From Microvirga soli (GTDB taxonomy: Bacteria; Pseudomonadota; Alphaproteobacteria; Rhizobiales; Beijerinckiaceae): DNA of 64,000 nt. Positions 25,901-34,988 of this stretch are shown here, piece after piece. Both the position numbers and the translations under genes were made by a program. Under the pieces are notes generated by a model that worked only from the letters and a program-made list of their open reading frames with translations, searched no databases and was not told the DNA's origin. Every line of letters begins with the position of its first letter. Position 1 is the stretch's first letter. The stretch is taken from NCBI RefSeq assembly GCF_016734765.1, contig NZ_JAERQE010000008.1:1-64000 (forward strand), written 5' to 3'.

Positions 25901-26003
25901 CCTCCCCCTTGTGGGGAGGGATTAAGGGTGGGGGTGTGAGCGCTGAGCTGGACCAGCGTGGTGCCGGCACCCCCACCTCCAACTCCTCCCCACAAGGGGG
26001 AGG
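25901..26003. repeat. Large inverted-repeat hairpin between binding protein and livF
   Basis: A perfect 19-bp inverted repeat (25901-25919 and 25985-26003; arm CCTCCCCCTTGTGGGGAGG) encloses an inner pair, GGTGGGGGTG near 25927 and CACCCCCACC near 25969. The whole 103-base unit could fold as one long hairpin. Related intergenic palindromes recur in Hyphomicrobiales genomes (recalled). It may stabilise the upstream mRNA or lower livF expression. Confidence 0.85.
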
Positions 26004-26025
26004 AGGGCTAGGGTTGCGTTCGAAT

Positions 26026-27348
26026 TTAGCTCGCCTTGTCGCAAGCTTCCGAGCGCTTGGGCCAGCCGGCATTCTTCTCGGCATAGTCCTTCGCGGCCGC
26101 TTCGAGTTGTCCCTTCACGCGGTCGGTCATCGGCTCGATGGGGTTGGAGATCTTCACCCACTTGGTGCCGTCCCATTCCTGCATGAAGGCGGCGCGATGG
26201 CCGTTGTGGTCCGCGCAGGAGAGAACGAGCTGGTCGGTGAAGCCCTCGAGACCGAGCTCCTTCAGGCGGGCTGGATCGAGCTTGATGTTCTCCATGCCGC
26301 GGCGCACGTCCTCACCGGTCACGACCTTCTTGCCCGTGACCTTCTGGGCCTGGGCAATGCCCTCGGCGATCAGCAGCGAGTTGTAGACGCCGCGGTTGTA
26401 GAGAAGCTCGCCGACCTTGTCCTTCGGGGCTTTCGAAAGGCCCTTGTCGACCACGTGCTTCTGGATGTCCTGGAGAGCTGGGAAGTTCGCCCCCACCCCA
26501 TGCCAGTTGAGCATCTTGAAGCCCTTGGCGCCGGCGCCACCGGAGCGGGCGTCGTCCTCACCCGGCCACCAGACCGAGTAGAACTTGTCGATGGGATAGC
26601 CCGAGCGGACCGCTTCCTTCACGGCCGCGCCGTTCATGGAACCCCAGCCCCACATGATCATGTAGTCCGGCCGGTCGCGGCGGGCGCTGAGCCATTGCGA
26701 GGACTGGTTCTGCATGTCCTGGGCAGCAACGGGATAAAGCGCGACCTCGAAGCCGATATCCTTCGCCAGTTCCTGGAGCAGTGGGATCGGCTCCTTGCCG
26801 AAGGCGGCATCGAGATGCAGGAAGCCGATCTTCTTGCCCTTCAGCTTCTCAAGCCCGCCTTCCTTCTCGCCGATGTACTTCACGATCATCGACAGGCCGT
26901 CCCAATAGGTGGCCGGCGGGTTGAACACCCAAGGGAAGATGTCGCCGCGGGCCGAGGCCGAGAGACCATAGGCCATCGACAGGATCGGGATCTTGTCCAC
27001 GGAGGCGCGCGGGATGAGCGGCAGGGTGATGCCCGTCGACCATGGGTTCACGATGACCGGGTTCTTGCCCTTCACCGATTCATAGCATTCCACGCCCTTC
27101 TTGGTGTCGTAGCCGGTCTCGCATTCCTCGAGAACGAGCTTCACGCCGCCGATGCCGCCGTCGCGCTCGTTCAGCATGCGAAGATAATCATGCATGCCGT
27201 CGGCGATGGGGGTGCCGGATCCGGCAAAGGGGCCGGTGCGGTAGGTGAAGAGGGGAACATAGACCGAGTCCTGCGCCAGCGCAGGCAGGGCCAGGCCGGC
27301 GAGCATCGTCGCGGCGGCTAATCCAAAACCAATTTTGCGAAACGACAT
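26026..27348 (-). CDS. Liv-type ABC transporter substrate-binding protein
   Basis: The 440-residue periplasmic protein has a signal peptide (MSFRKIGFGLAAATMLAGLA, cleavage after ALA near residue 25) and a type I periplasmic-binding fold (GTPIADGMHDYLRMLNERDG; NPVIVNPWSTGITLPLIPR; GKKIGFLHLDAAFGKEPIP). GGGAGGAA precedes the ATG at 27348. At this length, and clustered with CoA ligases, it resembles the subgroup annotated for aromatic or branched acids rather than strict leucine binding; the ligand is not known. Confidence 0.88.
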   Translation of the reverse strand: MSFRKIGFGLAAATMLAGLALPALAQDSVYVPLFTYRTGPFAGSGTPIADGMHDYLRMLNERDGGIGGVKLVLEECETGYDTKKGVECYESVKGKNPVIVNPWSTGITLPLIPRASVDKIPILSMAYGLSASARGDIFPWVFNPPATYWDGLSMIVKYIGEKEGGLEKLKGKKIGFLHLDAAFGKEPIPLLQELAKDIGFEVALYPVAAQDMQNQSSQWLSARRDRPDYMIMWGWGSMNGAAVKEAVRSGYPIDKFYSVWWPGEDDARSGGAGAKGFKMLNWHGVGANFPALQDIQKHVVDKGLSKAPKDKVGELLYNRGVYNSLLIAEGIAQAQKVTGKKVVTGEDVRRGMENIKLDPARLKELGLEGFTDQLVLSCADHNGHRAAFMQEWDGTKWVKISNPIEPMTDRVKGQLEAAAKDYAEKNAGWPKRSEACDKAS

Positions 27349-27422
27349 TTTTGCGTTTCCTCCCGTTGTATCGACCGGTGGCCGAATTCTTGTTCCGTCT
27401 TTCGTCTCCTTGCAGTCCGCCA

Positions 27423-28508
27423 TCAGTAGGGGAAAGGCCAGACCAGGAGCTTCTGCTTGCCGATCTGCCAGAGCCGCGCGAGGCCGTGCGGTTCGACGAT
27501 CAGGAAAAAGATGATGAGCGCGCCTACGATCATGAAGCGCAGGTGCTCGATGACGTCGGCGCCCACCGAGAGCCCGAAAGGCGCCAGGATGGCGGGCAGC
27601 ACGATGCCCAGCACAATCGGAAGGATGAAGATGAGCGCCGCGCCGAAGAACGAGCCGATGAGGCTGCCAAGTCCCCCGATGATCACCATGAACAGGATGA
27701 AGAACGACTGGTTGATATTGAACACGTCGTATTCAGCGCCGCCGTACCAGAGGAACACGAGGAGCGCCCCGGCGACGCCGCAATAATAGGACGACACCGC
27801 AAAGGCCAGGAGCTTGGTCTGGAGCGGGCGAATGCCCATCAGCTCGGCCGCTAGATCCATGTCGCGGATCGCGATCCACATGCGCCCGATGCGGCCATGG
27901 ACGAGGTTGGAGGCGAGCCAGGTGAGCAGGATCACGATGGTGAGCACCACCAGATAGCGTGTCTGCGGCGTGGCGTTCGGGCCCATGATCGGCGTGCCGA
28001 ACAGGGTCCGCAGCGGTGCATCGAGGGCGCCCGAGACATTGTAGTTCACCAGCCACGGAATGCGGATGAGGCACCATTGCAGGAAGAACTGCGCGGCGAG
28101 CGTCGCGACTGCGAGATAAAAGCCCTTGATGCGTAAGGAAGGTAGGCCGAACAGAGCCCCGATGGCGGCGGAGAAGAAGCCGGAGACGAAGATCCAGACG
28201 ATAACGTTCACGCCTGGAAAAGCCGTCATCAACTTGTAGCAGGCATAGGCGCCGACACCCATGAAGGCGCCGGTGCCGAGCGACAGCAGGCCCGTGTAGC
28301 CCGTGAGGATGTTGAGCCCGATTGCAGCGAGCGAGAAAACCAGGAACGGGATCAGCACTGCCTGGAGGAGGAAGTCGCTGCCCATGAAAGCTAGCGCATA
28401 GGCGGCGATGATGATGAGGCCGAGGCCGATCCTGTCCTGGCGCAGGGGGAAGATCGCGCTGTCCGCGACATAGTTGGTCTTGAACTGGCCGGCCTCACGG
28501 TAGAGCAC
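27423..28508 (-). CDS. livM: Liv-type ABC transporter permease LivM
   Basis: The 361-residue inner-membrane protein has about ten helices with the family segment GLNILTGYTGLLSLGTGAFM and the ATPase-contact region RDMDLAAELMGIRPLQTKLL. The GTG at 28508 was chosen: AGAGGA lies about ten bases before it and the upstream in-frame sequence overlaps the end of livH. Thirteen bases separate it from the livH stop. Confidence 0.9.
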   Translation of the reverse strand: MLYREAGQFKTNYVADSAIFPLRQDRIGLGLIIIAAYALAFMGSDFLLQAVLIPFLVFSLAAIGLNILTGYTGLLSLGTGAFMGVGAYACYKLMTAFPGVNVIVWIFVSGFFSAAIGALFGLPSLRIKGFYLAVATLAAQFFLQWCLIRIPWLVNYNVSGALDAPLRTLFGTPIMGPNATPQTRYLVVLTIVILLTWLASNLVHGRIGRMWIAIRDMDLAAELMGIRPLQTKLLAFAVSSYYCGVAGALLVFLWYGGAEYDVFNINQSFFILFMVIIGGLGSLIGSFFGAALIFILPIVLGIVLPAILAPFGLSVGADVIEHLRFMIVGALIIFFLIVEPHGLARLWQIGKQKLLVWPFPY

Positions 28509-28521
28509 TGAACAATTCCTC

Positions 28522-29478
28522 TTAAATCCGTTCGATGATCTTTTCGCCGAACAGCCCTTGCGGTCTGTAGAGCAGGAAGAGCAGGGCAATCACATAGGCA
28601 AGCCACGTCTCGACACCGCCGCCCACGAGCGGGCCCCAGTAGAACTCGCCGATCTTCTCGCCCACCCCGATGATCAGCCCGCCGATGATGGCGCCGGGAA
28701 TGGACGTGAAGCCGCCGAGAATGAGAACGGGCAGGGCCTTCAAGGCGATAATCTGGAGCGAGAACGACACGCCGGAGCGTGCGCCCCACATGATGCCGGC
28801 CACCAGCGCCACGATACCGGCGGCGAACCAAACGATCACCCAGATCTGGTTGAGCGAGATGCCGACCGAAAGCGCCGCCTTGTGACTGTCCGCCACCGCG
28901 CGCAGCGCCCGGCCGATGCGGGTCTTGGAGAAGAACACCGCCAGGAGGCCAATCATGATCGACGCGATGATGGCTGCGGCGATGTCGAGGTGCTGGAAAC
29001 GCACCATTCCGCCCAGCATGTCCAGTTCCGTCGTGCCCTGGGGCAGGAACAGCGCGTCGGTGATCATTTCCTTCGGATTGCCGCCGAAGATGAGCTCGCC
29101 GAAGCCGATGAGGAAGTAGGTGAGCCCGAAGGTCGCCATGAACAGGATGATGTCGGGCTGGTTGACGAGAGGCCGCAGCACCACCCGCTCCACTACGATC
29201 GCGAGAACGAGCATGACGAGCACTGCGAGGATCAGGGCAAGGAAGGCTGGCACGCCCTTCTCGTAGAGCCCCACCAGGGTGAGGGCAGCAAACACGACCA
29301 TGATGCCTTGAGCGAAGTTGAAGACGCCCGAGGCCTTGAAGATGAGCACGAAGCCGAGCGCGATCAGCGCATAGAGCACCCCGGAGACCAGACCTTCCCA
29401 AAGGGTCTGGATCAGCAGATCGGGCGCCTCGCCCATGAACACGAAGGGCTCGATGAAAATCTTATAGAGAATGTCCAT
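28522..29478 (-). CDS. livH: Liv-type ABC transporter permease LivH
   Basis: The 318-residue protein has about eight membrane helices with the conserved GLVSGVLYALIALGFVLIFK near residue 30 and ADSHKAALSVGISLNQIW as the cytoplasmic coupling segment. Order livG-livH-livM on the minus strand and short gaps indicate one transcript. Confidence 0.9.
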   Translation of the reverse strand: MDILYKIFIEPFVFMGEAPDLLIQTLWEGLVSGVLYALIALGFVLIFKASGVFNFAQGIMVVFAALTLVGLYEKGVPAFLALILAVLVMLVLAIVVERVVLRPLVNQPDIILFMATFGLTYFLIGFGELIFGGNPKEMITDALFLPQGTTELDMLGGMVRFQHLDIAAAIIASIMIGLLAVFFSKTRIGRALRAVADSHKAALSVGISLNQIWVIVWFAAGIVALVAGIMWGARSGVSFSLQIIALKALPVLILGGFTSIPGAIIGGLIIGVGEKIGEFYWGPLVGGGVETWLAYVIALLFLLYRPQGLFGEKIIERI

Positions 29479-29487
29479 CGCCCGCCC

Positions 29488-30288
29488 TCAATGCGCCACG
29501 CCGAGATAGGCATCGATCACGCGCTGGTTGCCCTTGACCTCCTGCGGCGTTCCGTCGGCGATCTTGCGCCCGTATTCCAGCACCACGACCCGGTCGGAGA
29601 GATCCATCACCACGCCCATGTCGTGCTCGATGAGGGCGATGGTGGTGCCGTATTGCTGGTTCACCTCGAGAATGAAGCGCGACATGTCCTCCTTCTCCTC
29701 GAGGTTCATGCCGGCCATGGGCTCGTCGAGGAGGAGAAGCTCCGGCTCCATGGCGAGCGCCCGCCCGAGCTCGACCCGCTTCTGCAGACCGTAGGGAAGA
29801 CGTCCCACGGGGGTCTTGCGGATGTGCTGGATCTCAAGGAAGTCGATGATCTCCTCAACGAAGCGGCGATGCGCGACCTCCTCCTTCATGGCCGGGCCAT
29901 GGCGGAAGAGCTGCCAGAAGAAGTTCGACCGCATCTTGATCGACCGGCCGGCCATGATGTTGTCCAGCGTCGACATGCTCTTGAAGAGGGCCACGTTCTG
30001 GAACGTGCGGGCGATACCGCCCCGCGCCGCCTCGTAAGGGCGCATCTTGGGCCGCTTCACGCCCTTGAAGGTGATGCGTCCTTCTGTGGGGTAGTAGAAG
30101 CCGTTGATGCAGTTGAGCATCGATGTCTTACCGGCACCGTTCGGCCCGATGATGGCGCGGATCTCGCTCTTGCGGATGTCGAAGGACACGTCGGTCAGCG
30201 CCTTCACGCCGCCGAAGCCCAGCGAGACGTTGTCCACGGCCAGCAGCACGTCGCCCTTAGCCAAAACGGGGTTGTCGGGCGCTCTCAT
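29488..30288 (-). CDS. livG: Liv-type ABC transporter ATPase LivG
   Basis: The 266-residue ATPase has Walker A GPNGAGKTSMLNCI, the LivG-type insertion with GIARTFQNVALFKSMSTLDN, signature LPYGLQKRVELGRAL, Walker B LLLLDEPMAGMN and H-loop ALIEHDMGVVMDLSDRV. Its ATG overlaps the stop of the upstream acyl-CoA ligase by four bases (ATGA), so the two are translationally coupled. Confidence 0.92.
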   Translation of the reverse strand: MRAPDNPVLAKGDVLLAVDNVSLGFGGVKALTDVSFDIRKSEIRAIIGPNGAGKTSMLNCINGFYYPTEGRITFKGVKRPKMRPYEAARGGIARTFQNVALFKSMSTLDNIMAGRSIKMRSNFFWQLFRHGPAMKEEVAHRRFVEEIIDFLEIQHIRKTPVGRLPYGLQKRVELGRALAMEPELLLLDEPMAGMNLEEKEDMSRFILEVNQQYGTTIALIEHDMGVVMDLSDRVVVLEYGRKIADGTPQEVKGNQRVIDAYLGVAH

Positions 30289-32264
30289 TCTGCGGCCTCC
30301 AGTGCGTGCCCGTTCTCAGCCGGATAGAGCTTCATGTCCTTGATCTTGACCCGTGCGGAGATCACGCCTTTCCGACCGTCCTCGAACGTGACTTCTGTAG
30401 AGATGTCCGCCTCGGTGGAGCCATCATAAAGCGCCTGGATCAGGGGTGCGTAGCGGTCGGCGATGAAGCCGCGGCGCACTTTTTGCGTGCGCGTGAGCTC
30501 GCCGTCGTCGGCATCGAGTTCCTTATGCAGAATCAGGAAGCGCTTGATCTGGGCGCCGCCCATGCGGGGCTCGGAGGCGAGAGAACGGTTCACCTCGTCC
30601 ACATGCTTCTCGATCATGTCGTAGACACGGGGATGCCCGGCGAGCTCCTGGTAGGAGGCGTAAGTGACCCCGTTCCGCTCGGCCCAGTTGCTCACTGCAA
30701 CGAGGTCGATGTTGATAAAAGCCGCCACATGATCCCGGCCGTCGCCGAAGCAGACTGCTTCCTTGATGTTGGGATAGAATTTCAGCTTGTTCTCGACGTA
30801 TTTGGGCGGGAAGAGCGCGCCATCGCGCATCTTGCCCACGTCCTTGGCGCGGTCGATGATCTTGAGATGACCGTTCTGGTCGAAGAAGCCGGCATCGCCC
30901 GAATGCACGAAGCCGTCTGGCGTCTTCGTTTCGGCGGTCTTCTCGTCGTCCTTGTAGTAACCGACGAACACGCCGGGCGAGCGATAGAGCACCTCGCCGT
31001 TCTCCGCGATACGGATCTCCACCTGCGGCGCAGGGCGGCCCACCGTGTCGGCGCGGATCTCACCATCCGGCTGCATGGTGATGTAGACGGAGGCTTCCGT
31101 CTGCCCATAGAGCTGCTTCAGGTTCACCCCGATGGAGCGGTAGAAGCGGAAGATCTCGGGGCCGATGGCTTCGCCGGCGGTGTAGCCCACCTTCACGCGC
31201 GTCATGCCGAAGCGGTTGCGCAGCGGCGCGTAGACGAGCACGTTGCCGAGCTTCCAGAGGAAGCGGTCCCAGGCGCCGACGCCCGGCTCCCGGTTCAGGA
31301 TTTTCTCGCCCACCTTGTTCGCGTGGTTGATGAAGTAGTGGAACATGCGCCGCTTGAGCGCGCTCGCATCCTCGATGCGAACCATGGTGAGCGTCAGCAT
31401 GCTCTCGAAGATGCGCGGCGGGGCAAAGACGTAGGTGGCGCCGATCTCGCGGCGGTCGTCCGCCACCGTCTCCGGGTTTTCGGGACAGTTCACGCAGAGC
31501 CCGGCAAGGAAAACCTGGGCATAGGAGAAGATGTGGTCTCCCACCCAGGCGATCGGCAGATAGGCCATGATCTCGTCAGTCTCGTCGAGCCTGTCGAAAT
31601 CGCAGCCGATCTCGGCGGCTGCGATCACTGCGTCGGAGGTGAGCATCACGCCCTTGGGCCGGCCCGTGGTGCCGGAGGTGTAGAGAATGATTGCGAGATC
31701 CGATCCCTTGCCATCCTGGAGAGCGCGCTCGATGGCTTGCGCCTCTTGAGCATCCGCAAGCCGCGCGCGGCCTTCCTCCACGACGGACTCGATGGAGTGC
31801 AGATGGCCGTGATCGTAATCCCTGAGGCCTTTCTGCTCGTCGTAGAGCACATGCTGAAGCTGGGGCAGCTGCTCTGACACGGAGAGAAGCTTGTCGACCT
31901 GCTCCTGGTCCTGCACAGCGGCGTGGGTCACTTCCGCATGGGCCAGCACATAGGCCATCTCGTCCGCGACAGAGTCGGCATAGACCGGAATCGGAATTGC
32001 GCCGATCCATTGAGCGGCGGCGATGCTCCAATAGAGATGGGGGCGGTTATAGCCGATGATGGCGATCTTGCCGCCGCGCTTCAGTCCGAGTGCCTGGAGC
32101 CCGCTGGCATAGGCCCGCACGATCTCGTGCACCTCGCCCCATGTCCAGGATTGCCAGATCCCGAGATCCTTGTGCCGAAACGCCGTGCGGTTCGGACGCA
32201 TGCGCGCATTGCGCACGAGCAATTTTGGAAAGGTATCTGCGCGCGCATCTGCTGCCGTCGTCAA
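30285..32264 (-). CDS. Long-chain acyl-CoA synthetase-like AMP-binding protein
   Basis: The 659-residue enzyme has the adenylation P-loop ILYTSGTTGRPKGVMLTSDA, the YTAGEAIGPEIF and QLYGQTEASVYITMQ motifs, and the FVHSGDAGFFDQNGHLKIID motif before the C-terminal lid. It activates a carboxylic acid to acyl-CoA using ATP. I prefer a TTG start at 32264 with AGGGAGG nine bases upstream; the frame is open to 32351. It heads the livGHM-binding protein-livF unit and overlaps livG by 4 bp, so the transporter probably imports its substrate. This gene order recurs in Hyphomicrobiales. Actual substrate unknown. Confidence 0.87.
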   Translation of the reverse strand: MTTAADARADTFPKLLVRNARMRPNRTAFRHKDLGIWQSWTWGEVHEIVRAYASGLQALGLKRGGKIAIIGYNRPHLYWSIAAAQWIGAIPIPVYADSVADEMAYVLAHAEVTHAAVQDQEQVDKLLSVSEQLPQLQHVLYDEQKGLRDYDHGHLHSIESVVEEGRARLADAQEAQAIERALQDGKGSDLAIILYTSGTTGRPKGVMLTSDAVIAAAEIGCDFDRLDETDEIMAYLPIAWVGDHIFSYAQVFLAGLCVNCPENPETVADDRREIGATYVFAPPRIFESMLTLTMVRIEDASALKRRMFHYFINHANKVGEKILNREPGVGAWDRFLWKLGNVLVYAPLRNRFGMTRVKVGYTAGEAIGPEIFRFYRSIGVNLKQLYGQTEASVYITMQPDGEIRADTVGRPAPQVEIRIAENGEVLYRSPGVFVGYYKDDEKTAETKTPDGFVHSGDAGFFDQNGHLKIIDRAKDVGKMRDGALFPPKYVENKLKFYPNIKEAVCFGDGRDHVAAFINIDLVAVSNWAERNGVTYASYQELAGHPRVYDMIEKHVDEVNRSLASEPRMGGAQIKRFLILHKELDADDGELTRTQKVRRGFIADRYAPLIQALYDGSTEADISTEVTFEDGRKGVISARVKIKDMKLYPAENGHALEAAE

Positions 32265-32517
32265 AGACGTCAACCTCCCTGGCACCCGCACGTCTTCTCG
32301 CGCGGTATGGCTACGTTCCCTCTTGATGCATGGCCGTACCGACGCATGCACCTGCCGGTCTTGCTGCCGGCTGTCCGTCTTCGGACTTCGTTAGGGAAGC
32401 ATTCTGTCGCGCTCACCCAGGGAGAGCAAGGTGCCGTCACCCGCTACCATGGGCTAATACGCCGCCGGAAGCCGATCTCCGGCGGGTTCGACAGCCAAGC
32501 AGGGTTTCAGGCGACGC

Positions 32518-32721
32518 TTAGGGGACAGCCGTCAGGGCTGCCGGCTCGATCTCGTCGGCCCTGACGAGGCGCTCAATGCCCACCGTGTTCTTGACCCGGT
32601 AAACCGCGTAACCGTCCGACTTCGACACAAGACAAACAATGCAGTAGGTGCGGTGATCGGCATAGCCCGAGGAGGGTCTGCTGATCCGGACAAGCTGTCC
32701 GATTTGGAATGCCTCTCTCAT
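32518..32721 (-). CDS. Conserved-looking small soluble protein
   Basis: The 67-residue protein (MREAFQIGQLVRISRPSSGY at its start) has a compact alternating pattern typical of a small beta-barrel, including YCIVCLVSKSDGYAVYRVK. The ATG at 32721 follows GTGGAGA at good spacing; a GTG four codons upstream overlaps that site. No family is recognised. It stands alone between the transporter unit and a small lipoprotein. Confidence 0.6.
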   Translation of the reverse strand: MREAFQIGQLVRISRPSSGYADHRTYCIVCLVSKSDGYAVYRVKNTVGIERLVRADEIEPAALTAVP

Positions 32722-33021
32722 GGGCGTCTCCACGATCCTCGACGCAAGGGGAGAGAGCTAAAATGCAGACGGGGCTGCCAAGCTCGATGAGCCGCTCGCG
32801 TTCTTCCACGCTCTGGCCAAATTAGGAGGGAAGGCTGCGGCGAAAGGATGACGATCACTCGCTTAGAACCCTGCCGCGGCATGATGCCGTCCTGTTCCAG
32901 CCATGACAGGTATGAGGAGACCGCGGATCCGTCTGGGGCGCATTAACATGGGATAAGGCCGAGGCGGATGGTCAGTGGCGCCGCCTCGGGACCATTCAGG
33001 ATCGTGAACCAGTAGACGGCC
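32722..33021. other. Intergenic stretch with no gene seen
   Basis: About 300 bases between two small minus-strand genes. The open frames lack ribosome sites. No terminator, repeat or known promoter motif was recognised. Confidence 0.45.
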
Positions 33022-33186
33022 TTACTGCGCAGGCGGTCCTGCTGGACGGCTGGGAGCAGCCGGATTGGCTGGCGTCGTTTGGGCTGGCTGGTTGTTCTCC
33101 GTGCTGCCCGTCTCGTCAGGACCATCATCACCGCAGGCGGACAGGGCGAGGAAGGCAGCCAGGGGCAGGATCAGTTTCAGGCGCAT
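33022..33186 (-). CDS. Very small lipoprotein (54 residues)
   Basis: An ATG at 33186 with AAGGAG seven bases upstream opens a 54-codon frame starting MRLKLILPLAAFLALSACGD. This is a complete lipoprotein signal with lipobox LSAC (lipidated Cys18). The mature 36 residues are acidic, then rich in Pro, Ala, Thr and Gln, probably disordered. It is too short for common ORF cut-offs, and a longer arginine-rich frame on the same strand is its shadow. Function unknown. Confidence 0.75.
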   Translation of the reverse strand: MRLKLILPLAAFLALSACGDDGPDETGSTENNQPAQTTPANPAAPSRPAGPPAQ

Positions 33187-33241
33187 GATGGTCTCCTTGT
33201 TGGGTTCTGTTCAACTCCTGCCCCATCAGGAGGTTCATCGA

Positions 33242-34810
33242 TCAGCCCGGTTCGACCGGCATGGTCACCGTGAAGCGCGCCCCCGAGGGAGAGTTCGCGC
33301 CCGGTTCCACCTGGGCCTGCAACTGCCGGGCGATGTTCACGATCAAGCGTGATCCAAGGCTCTTGCGGTGCTTGGAGAATTCGAACTCCGCCGGGAGGCC
33401 GACGCCCTGATCCGCCACCTCCAGCCGAAGCTCGCCGCCGCTCGCCGAGAGCCTGACCTCGACAGGCCCGCCGCCACCTTCGGGATACGCGTATTTGAAC
33501 GCGTTGGTGACGATCTCATTGAGCAGCAGGCCCAGCGAAATCGCCCGATCGGTCGTGATCATGACCGAATGACCATGAAACTCGAGCCGGTGCTCCATGG
33601 CTGTTTCCTGAAGCTTGTGACAGAGGTCGTTGAGGAAGCCGCAGAGGTCGACGCTCTGGGCATCGTATTGCCGCCAGAGCCGGTCGTGGATCTGCGCGAT
33701 GGTCTGGACCCGCGCATAGGCATCCTCCAGGGCCTGCCTGGCCTCGGGGTTGGTGGTCGAGCGCGACTGAAGCCCGAGCAGGCTCGCCACCAGGGCCAGG
33801 GAGTTCTTGACCCGGTGGCTGACCTCCTGGGTCATCAGCTGGCTTCGCTCCTCCGCCTCGCGCTGCTCGGTCACGTCCGTGTTGGTGCCGAACCAGCGCA
33901 GGATCCGGCCAGCGCTATCGCGGATCGGCAGGGCGCGGGAGAGGAACCAGCGGTAGGAACCATCCTGGCCCCGGAGCGGAAAAGTATCCTCCCACGGCTC
34001 GCCCGTTTCGAAAGAGCGGCGGAAACGCTCCACCACCCGCTCCACGTGGTCGGGGTGATGCAGGGAGCGCCAGCCCCACCCCTTGATCTCTTCGAAATCC
34101 AAACCCGTGTAGTCGAAGATCCGCTGATTGTACCAATAGATCGACCCGGAAGCATCGGCCATCCAGGCGAGCTGCGGGATGGAATTAGCCAGGGTGCGGA
34201 AGCTCTCCTCACTCTCCTGAACCGCCTGCTCAACCCTGACGCGCTCCATGGCGACGCCCAGGATGTTGGCCACACCCTGCAGAAAGGCGGTGTCAGCCTG
34301 GGTGAACTTATTCTCCTGTGGACTGTCGACTTCAAGCACGCCGAAGGGACCATCGCGTCCGCGGATCGGCGCATTGATGGCACGGCGGACGCCATGCTCG
34401 ACCATGATCGGGGAGGCGCGGAACCGGTCCCCACCCTCGGCCGCGGCTGCTCCGAGATGACTGGACAGCACGGGTTCACCGGTGCGGAACGTATAGCCCG
34501 CCGCCGAGCCCAGGTCGGCCGCCGCGCGCGAATGCCCGACGACGCCGGGCCGCCAACCCATGCCGGCACGCATCAGGAATTCGTCGTCGTCCGGGCGGTA
34601 TTCGAGCACTTTCGACAGCTCGCCCCCGAGGCCACTGGCGCTAATCCTGCAGGCCTCCTGCAGGAGGGCATCGAGATCCATGGCCTGCAGGGCAAAGAGG
34701 CCAAAGCCCGCCAGAACCTCCTGCTGCCGGAGCCGGTATGCCAATTCCTCGGATCGATGCGACATGGGGAGGAGTTCGGCTCCTCTGGACGGTGATGGGC
34801 TGCTGCTCAC
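33242..34810 (-). CDS. GAF-PAS sensor histidine kinase of the HisKA_2 class
   Basis: The 522-residue soluble kinase has an N-terminal GAF domain (about residues 35-195; FGVLEVDSPQENKFTQADTA), a PAS domain with PAC (about 205-325; PQLAWMADASGSIYWYNQRI), and a HisKA_2 dimerisation domain with phospho-acceptor His332 in EVSHRVKNSLALVASLLG. A HATPase domain follows (N-box LLLNEIVTNAFKYAY, ADQGVGLP, SLGSRLIVNIA). Kinases of this class often feed the PhyR-NepR-EcfG general stress response in alphaproteobacteria. An EcfG promoter lies 43-68 bases upstream. The start is uncertain: GTG at 34810 or ATG at 34765. It is divergent from a single-domain response regulator. Confidence 0.88.
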   Translation of the reverse strand: MSSSPSPSRGAELLPMSHRSEELAYRLRQQEVLAGFGLFALQAMDLDALLQEACRISASGLGGELSKVLEYRPDDDEFLMRAGMGWRPGVVGHSRAAADLGSAAGYTFRTGEPVLSSHLGAAAAEGGDRFRASPIMVEHGVRRAINAPIRGRDGPFGVLEVDSPQENKFTQADTAFLQGVANILGVAMERVRVEQAVQESEESFRTLANSIPQLAWMADASGSIYWYNQRIFDYTGLDFEEIKGWGWRSLHHPDHVERVVERFRRSFETGEPWEDTFPLRGQDGSYRWFLSRALPIRDSAGRILRWFGTNTDVTEQREAEERSQLMTQEVSHRVKNSLALVASLLGLQSRSTTNPEARQALEDAYARVQTIAQIHDRLWRQYDAQSVDLCGFLNDLCHKLQETAMEHRLEFHGHSVMITTDRAISLGLLLNEIVTNAFKYAYPEGGGGPVEVRLSASGGELRLEVADQGVGLPAEFEFSKHRKSLGSRLIVNIARQLQAQVEPGANSPSGARFTVTMPVEPG

Positions 34811-34852
34811 AAGCCGGACTCATGACAAGATGTGAAAACGCTAACCTGTCGA

Positions 34853-34878
34853 AACGTGCGTTCGCGAAGCTCTGTTCC
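34853..34878 (-). promoter_or_regulatory. Consensus EcfG promoter of the sensor kinase gene
   Basis: Read on the minus strand: GGAAC (34878-34874), a 17-base spacer, CGTT (34856-34853). This fits GGAAC-N16/17-CGTT exactly and would start transcription near 34846, leaving a short leader before the kinase start at 34810. Confidence 0.7.
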
Positions 34879-34988
34879 CCCGCCTGTCCTCAGGCACATG
34901 GCTGCCCCTCGTCGAATGTCAGGAACAGCCGCCGGGATGGCGAATTGACTCGATCTGAAGCCCTTGCCCTGCAACTGAGGAGACCGGG

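Noticed and set aside
32943..33131. 62-codon minus-strand ORF
   Set aside because: It is a frame-shifted shadow of the lipoprotein gene at 33022-33186.
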